Positions 29,691 to 32,181 of a stretch of DNA of 32,181 bases are shown piece by piece. Origin of the DNA: an uncultured Eubacteriales bacterium (GTDB lineage Bacteria > Bacillota > Clostridia > Christensenellales > Pumilibacteraceae). Position 1 is the first letter of the stretch. Each line of letters opens with the position of its first letter. The stretch is taken from positions 1 through 32,181 of the forward strand of contig CACZPH010000050.1 of NCBI GenBank assembly GCA_902783025.1, read 5' to 3'. A model generated the notes under the pieces. The model was not told the origin of the DNA. It made no database searches and worked only from the letters and a program-made list of their open reading frames with translations. A program made the position numbers and the translations under genes.

Positions 29691-31223
29691 TTATTCCCAT
29701 TCGATGGTTGCGGGGGGCTTGGAAGTGATATCGTACACTACGCGGTTGACCGACTTCACTTCGTTGACTATGCGGCGGCTGACGATATCGAGCACTTCGT
29801 ACGGAATACGCGCCCAGTCGGCGGTCATTCCGTCCACGCTCGTTACTCCGCGAAGTGCGAGCGTATAGTCGTAAGTGCGGTAGTCGCCCATAACTCCCAC
29901 CGTCTGCGTGGACGTAAGCACGGCAAAATACTGCCAGACGCTTTTGTCAAGTCCCGCCTTGGCGATCTCTTCGCGGTAAATACAGTCGGCTTCGCGCAGA
30001 ATTTCGAGCTTTTCTCGCGTGACTTCGCCCATAATGCGAATTCCGAGTCCCGGACCGGGGAAAGGCTGGCGCATTACGATAGACTCCGGAAGTCCGAGCG
30101 TAAAGCCGAGCGCGCGCACTTCGTCCTTGAACAGGTCGCGAAGAGGCTCGATTATTTCCTTAAAGTCCACTACCGACGGAAGTCCGCCTACGTTGTGATG
30201 GCTCTTGATCGTCGCGCTGCCGTTTAGTCCGCTCTCTATGCGATCGGGATAGATGGTGCCTTGCACCAAAAAGTCGACTTTACCGATCTTTTTCGCTTCG
30301 CGCTCGAATACTTTGATAAAGTGCGAACCGATAATTTTGCGTTTCTTTTCCGGCTCGCACGCGCCTTTGAGCGCGTCTAAAAACTCGTCCTGCGCGTCGA
30401 CCTTGATAAGGTTCATTTTTTGCTCGCCGGCAAAGACTCGCACGACCTCTTCCGCTTCGTTTTTGCGAAGCAATCCGTGATCTACGAAAACGCAAATGAG
30501 ATTGGGACACGCCCTGTGGATAAGCGTCGCCGCGACGGCGGAATCAACGCCGCCCGAAAGCGCGCAAAGGACCTTTTTGTCGCCTATTTTTTCGCGTAAA
30601 AGTTCGATTTGCTCGGCGGCGAAGTTAGCCATATTCCAGTCGCCTTTTAGCCGACAAGCCTTGAAAAGGAAGTTTGAGATAATATCCTTGCCCTTTTCGG
30701 TATGGGCGACTTCGGGGTGGAACTGAACGCAGTAAATCTTTCTCTTATCGTCCTCGAATCCCACGTTGGGAACGTTGTCCGTGCTTGCGGTAACGCGGAA
30801 ATCATCAGGCAGGTCGCGCACGTAATCGCTGTGGCTCATCCAGCAAATGCTTTCTTGCGGTAAGCCGTCGAAAAGCACGGTTTTTCCGTCGCGACGGTTG
30901 AGCGTGCATTTCCCGTATTCGCTCTCGCCGCGAAAAACCTGTCCGCCGAAGCGCTGAGCTATGAGCTGACAGCCGTAGCAAATGCCGAAAATCGGCACGC
31001 CGAGCGAATATATTCCGTCGTCGGGGCGGGGAGAATCTTCTTCGTATACGCTCTTAGGCCCTCCCGAAAAGATTATGCCCTTGGGCTCGTACGCCTTAAT
31101 TTTTTCGATAGGCGTGGAAAAGGGAATAAGCTCGCAATACACGCCGAGTTCGCGCACTCTGCGTGCTATGAGCTGATTGAACTGACTGCCGAAGTCGAGA
31201 ATAAGCACGGTTTCTCTTTGCAT
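29691..31223 (-). CDS. guaA: GMP synthase (glutamine-hydrolysing)
   Basis: GuaA aminates XMP to GMP with ATP and glutamine. The 510-residue product has the class I glutamine amidotransferase domain (about 5-190) with the catalytic cysteine C82 in GICYGCQL and the FHPEV histidine. The ATP pyrophosphatase domain carries the PP-loop LSGGVDSAV near 222, and the C-terminal dimerisation domain ends in [15 protein letters not shown] lies seven bases before the ATG, nine bases after the short-chain dehydrogenase gene. Confidence 0.98.
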   Translation of the reverse strand: MQRETVLILDFGSQFNQLIARRVRELGVYCELIPFSTPIEKIKAYEPKGIIFSGGPKSVYEEDSPRPDDGIYSLGVPIFGICYGCQLIAQRFGGQVFRGESEYGKCTLNRRDGKTVLFDGLPQESICWMSHSDYVRDLPDDFRVTASTDNVPNVGFEDDKRKIYCVQFHPEVAHTEKGKDIISNFLFKACRLKGDWNMANFAAEQIELLREKIGDKKVLCALSGGVDSAVAATLIHRACPNLICVFVDHGLLRKNEAEEVVRVFAGEQKMNLIKVDAQDEFLDALKGACEPEKKRKIIGSHFIKVFEREAKKIGKVDFLVQGTIYPDRIESGLNGSATIKSHHNVGGLPSVVDFKEIIEPLRDLFKDEVRALGFTLGLPESIVMRQPFPGPGLGIRIMGEVTREKLEILREADCIYREEIAKAGLDKSVWQYFAVLTSTQTVGVMGDYRTYDYTLALRGVTSVDGMTADWARIPYEVLDIVSRRIVNEVKSVNRVVYDITSKPPATIEWE

Positions 31224-31232
31224 AACGGTCTC

Positions 31233-32003
31233 CTACGAAGCGAATTTCTTGATAAACCAGGTAAACGTGCGGTCGGGAAGGATCTTCTTGAAAAACCAAA
31301 AAACGTGATACTTCGCGCCCACGATATAAAAAGGTTTGTATTTGCGTTTGTCGATTATTCCGAGTATCTTGTCGCAGACTTTTTTCTCGTCCATGCGCTT
31401 GTCGTTACGCGAAGCGACTTTTTCGTCCGCCTTGCGTATGCGGTCGCCGTAACGCTCGGACTGCGGGTATTCGTGCAGGCGGTTGACGGTAAAAGGCGTC
31501 TTGACGTCGCCCGGACATACGGATGTCACGTCTATCCCAAAGGGTTCGACTTCCATTTTGAGTCCCAGCGAATACATATGCATTCCCGCCTTGCTCGCGC
31601 AGTACATCGTGCGGTACGGAAGCGGAAAAAGAGCGCAAGCCGACGTGATATTGACTACTTTGCTACCCTTATCCATAAGCGGCAAAAGGCGCTTGGTAAG
31701 GTAAATTGCGCCCATTTCGTCCACGTCGAAAATATGCTTGATAGCCTCGTCCGAAAGAAGTTCGCACGCTCCGGTAAGCCCGTAGCCGGCGTTATTGATA
31801 AGCACGTCGACGCGCGAGGTCATTTTCCTGATCTGTTCGACCGCCGAATCTATCGCCTCTATCGACGAAATATCGCATACGATAGCGTTTTCGCCGCCGC
31901 TACGGCACAAGCCTACGACGGTGTTTTCTTTGCTCAGAGTTTCGAAAAGTCTCTTGCCGATACCGCTGCTGCTACCCGTGATAACTATGAATTTTCCTTT
32001 CAT
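31233..32003 (-). CDS. short-chain dehydrogenase/reductase (SDR)
   Basis: The 256-residue product has the classical SDR marks: the nucleotide loop TGSSSGIG at 9-16, NNAG near 90, the catalytic serine in NITSACA and YCASK. The C-terminus carries a basic hydrophobic stretch (YHVFWFFKKILP) that could touch the membrane. This layout is common in SDRs acting on lipids or sterol-like substrates, but the substrate is unknown. AGGAGG precedes the ATG. It sits between an incomplete upstream gene (18 bases away) and guaA. Confidence 0.92.
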   Translation of the reverse strand: MKGKFIVITGSSSGIGKRLFETLSKENTVVGLCRSGGENAIVCDISSIEAIDSAVEQIRKMTSRVDVLINNAGYGLTGACELLSDEAIKHIFDVDEMGAIYLTKRLLPLMDKGSKVVNITSACALFPLPYRTMYCASKAGMHMYSLGLKMEVEPFGIDVTSVCPGDVKTPFTVNRLHEYPQSERYGDRIRKADEKVASRNDKRMDEKKVCDKILGIIDKRKYKPFYIVGAKYHVFWFFKKILPDRTFTWFIKKFAS

Positions 32004-32021
32004 ACTTGCCTCCTTTGGGGG

Positions 32022-32181
32022 TTAGGTGTTATGGGATTCCATAATTTTGAGTTTATCTTTTTCGTCTTCGGTATTGGCGCTTGCGTTTTCGCTGTGGTAT
32101 CCGCCTTCCTTGAGCATGGCGTTTTCGCCGAGATTGACGCGATCTTCTTCGGGAAGTTCCTCCGCCGCATGGTCCTTAAAC
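32022..32181 (-). CDS. C-terminal part of an unidentified gene running off the window
   Basis: One minus-strand frame is open from the window edge to a TAA at 32022-32024 and gives 52 residues of a hydrophilic, acidic tail (for example EELPEEDRVNLGENAMLKE and a DEKDKLKIME end). Codon use matches the neighbours and the 18-base gap to the dehydrogenase gene suggests one operon. Nothing in the visible part names a family. Confidence 0.6.
   Translation of the reverse strand, partial: FKDHAAEELPEEDRVNLGENAMLKEGGYHSENASANTEDEKDKLKIMESHNT

Overview
The window looks like chromosomal housekeeping DNA from a Gram-positive bacterium of the Clostridia type. GC content is moderate and codons are rich in TCG, GTC, GCG and CTC. 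The evidence for this placement is a T-box leader on thrS, HPr kinase (hprK), QueH, a secG-rnr gene pair, an RpiR-family regulator, Shine-Dalgarno sites of the AGGAG type and many U-tract hairpin terminators. A lineage such as the uncultured Christensenellales would fit, but that is a guess. I see no rRNA, tRNA, CRISPR array, insertion sequence or phage gene.

Layout, left to right. At 1-2141 rpiB and a DUF1846 gene form a minus-strand pair. At 2173-4146 a PQ-loop-like membrane protein overlaps an SGNH-like protein, divergent from a LysR regulator. At 4151-5968 the tRNA t6A gene sua5 is divergent from an unknown two-membrane-segment protein. At 5989-11571 an RpiR regulator lies 13 bases upstream of a 1523-residue secreted protein with three LamG-like domains, a calcineurin-type phosphoesterase, helical tandem repeats and a C-terminal membrane anchor. 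At 11614-13720 thrS sits behind a full T-box leader. At 13747-15682 there is a small membrane protein, a 37-residue protein and sn-glycerol-1-phosphate dehydrogenase. At 15758-21014 five tightly packed genes (HtrA-like protease, queH, uvrC, HAD phosphatase, hprK) appear to form one operon. At 21071-22562 come a cysteine-rich SpaA-like protein, ung and an ArsR regulator. At 22613-25637 a 59-residue gene faces the ychF-argS pair. At 25681-28504 secG, rnr and a 117-residue protein follow one another. At 28628-29685 a DUF1934-like protein and a metallo-beta-lactamase-fold hydrolase form a plus-strand pair. At 29691-32181 an incomplete gene, a short-chain dehydrogenase and guaA run on the minus strand.

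The genes mostly serve translation (thrS, argS, ychF, sua5, queH), DNA and RNA maintenance (uvrC, ung, rnr), nucleotide and carbon metabolism (guaA, rpiB, hprK) and the envelope (secG, protease, the large surface protein). The two most distinctive features are the RpiR plus LamG/phosphoesterase operon and a recurring promoter layout. In that layout a near-consensus -10 box ends 6 or 7 bases before an ATG that has no Shine-Dalgarno sequence. It occurs five times and suggests leaderless mRNAs. Two genes shorter than usual cut-offs (37 and 59 residues) were also found by reading the gaps.
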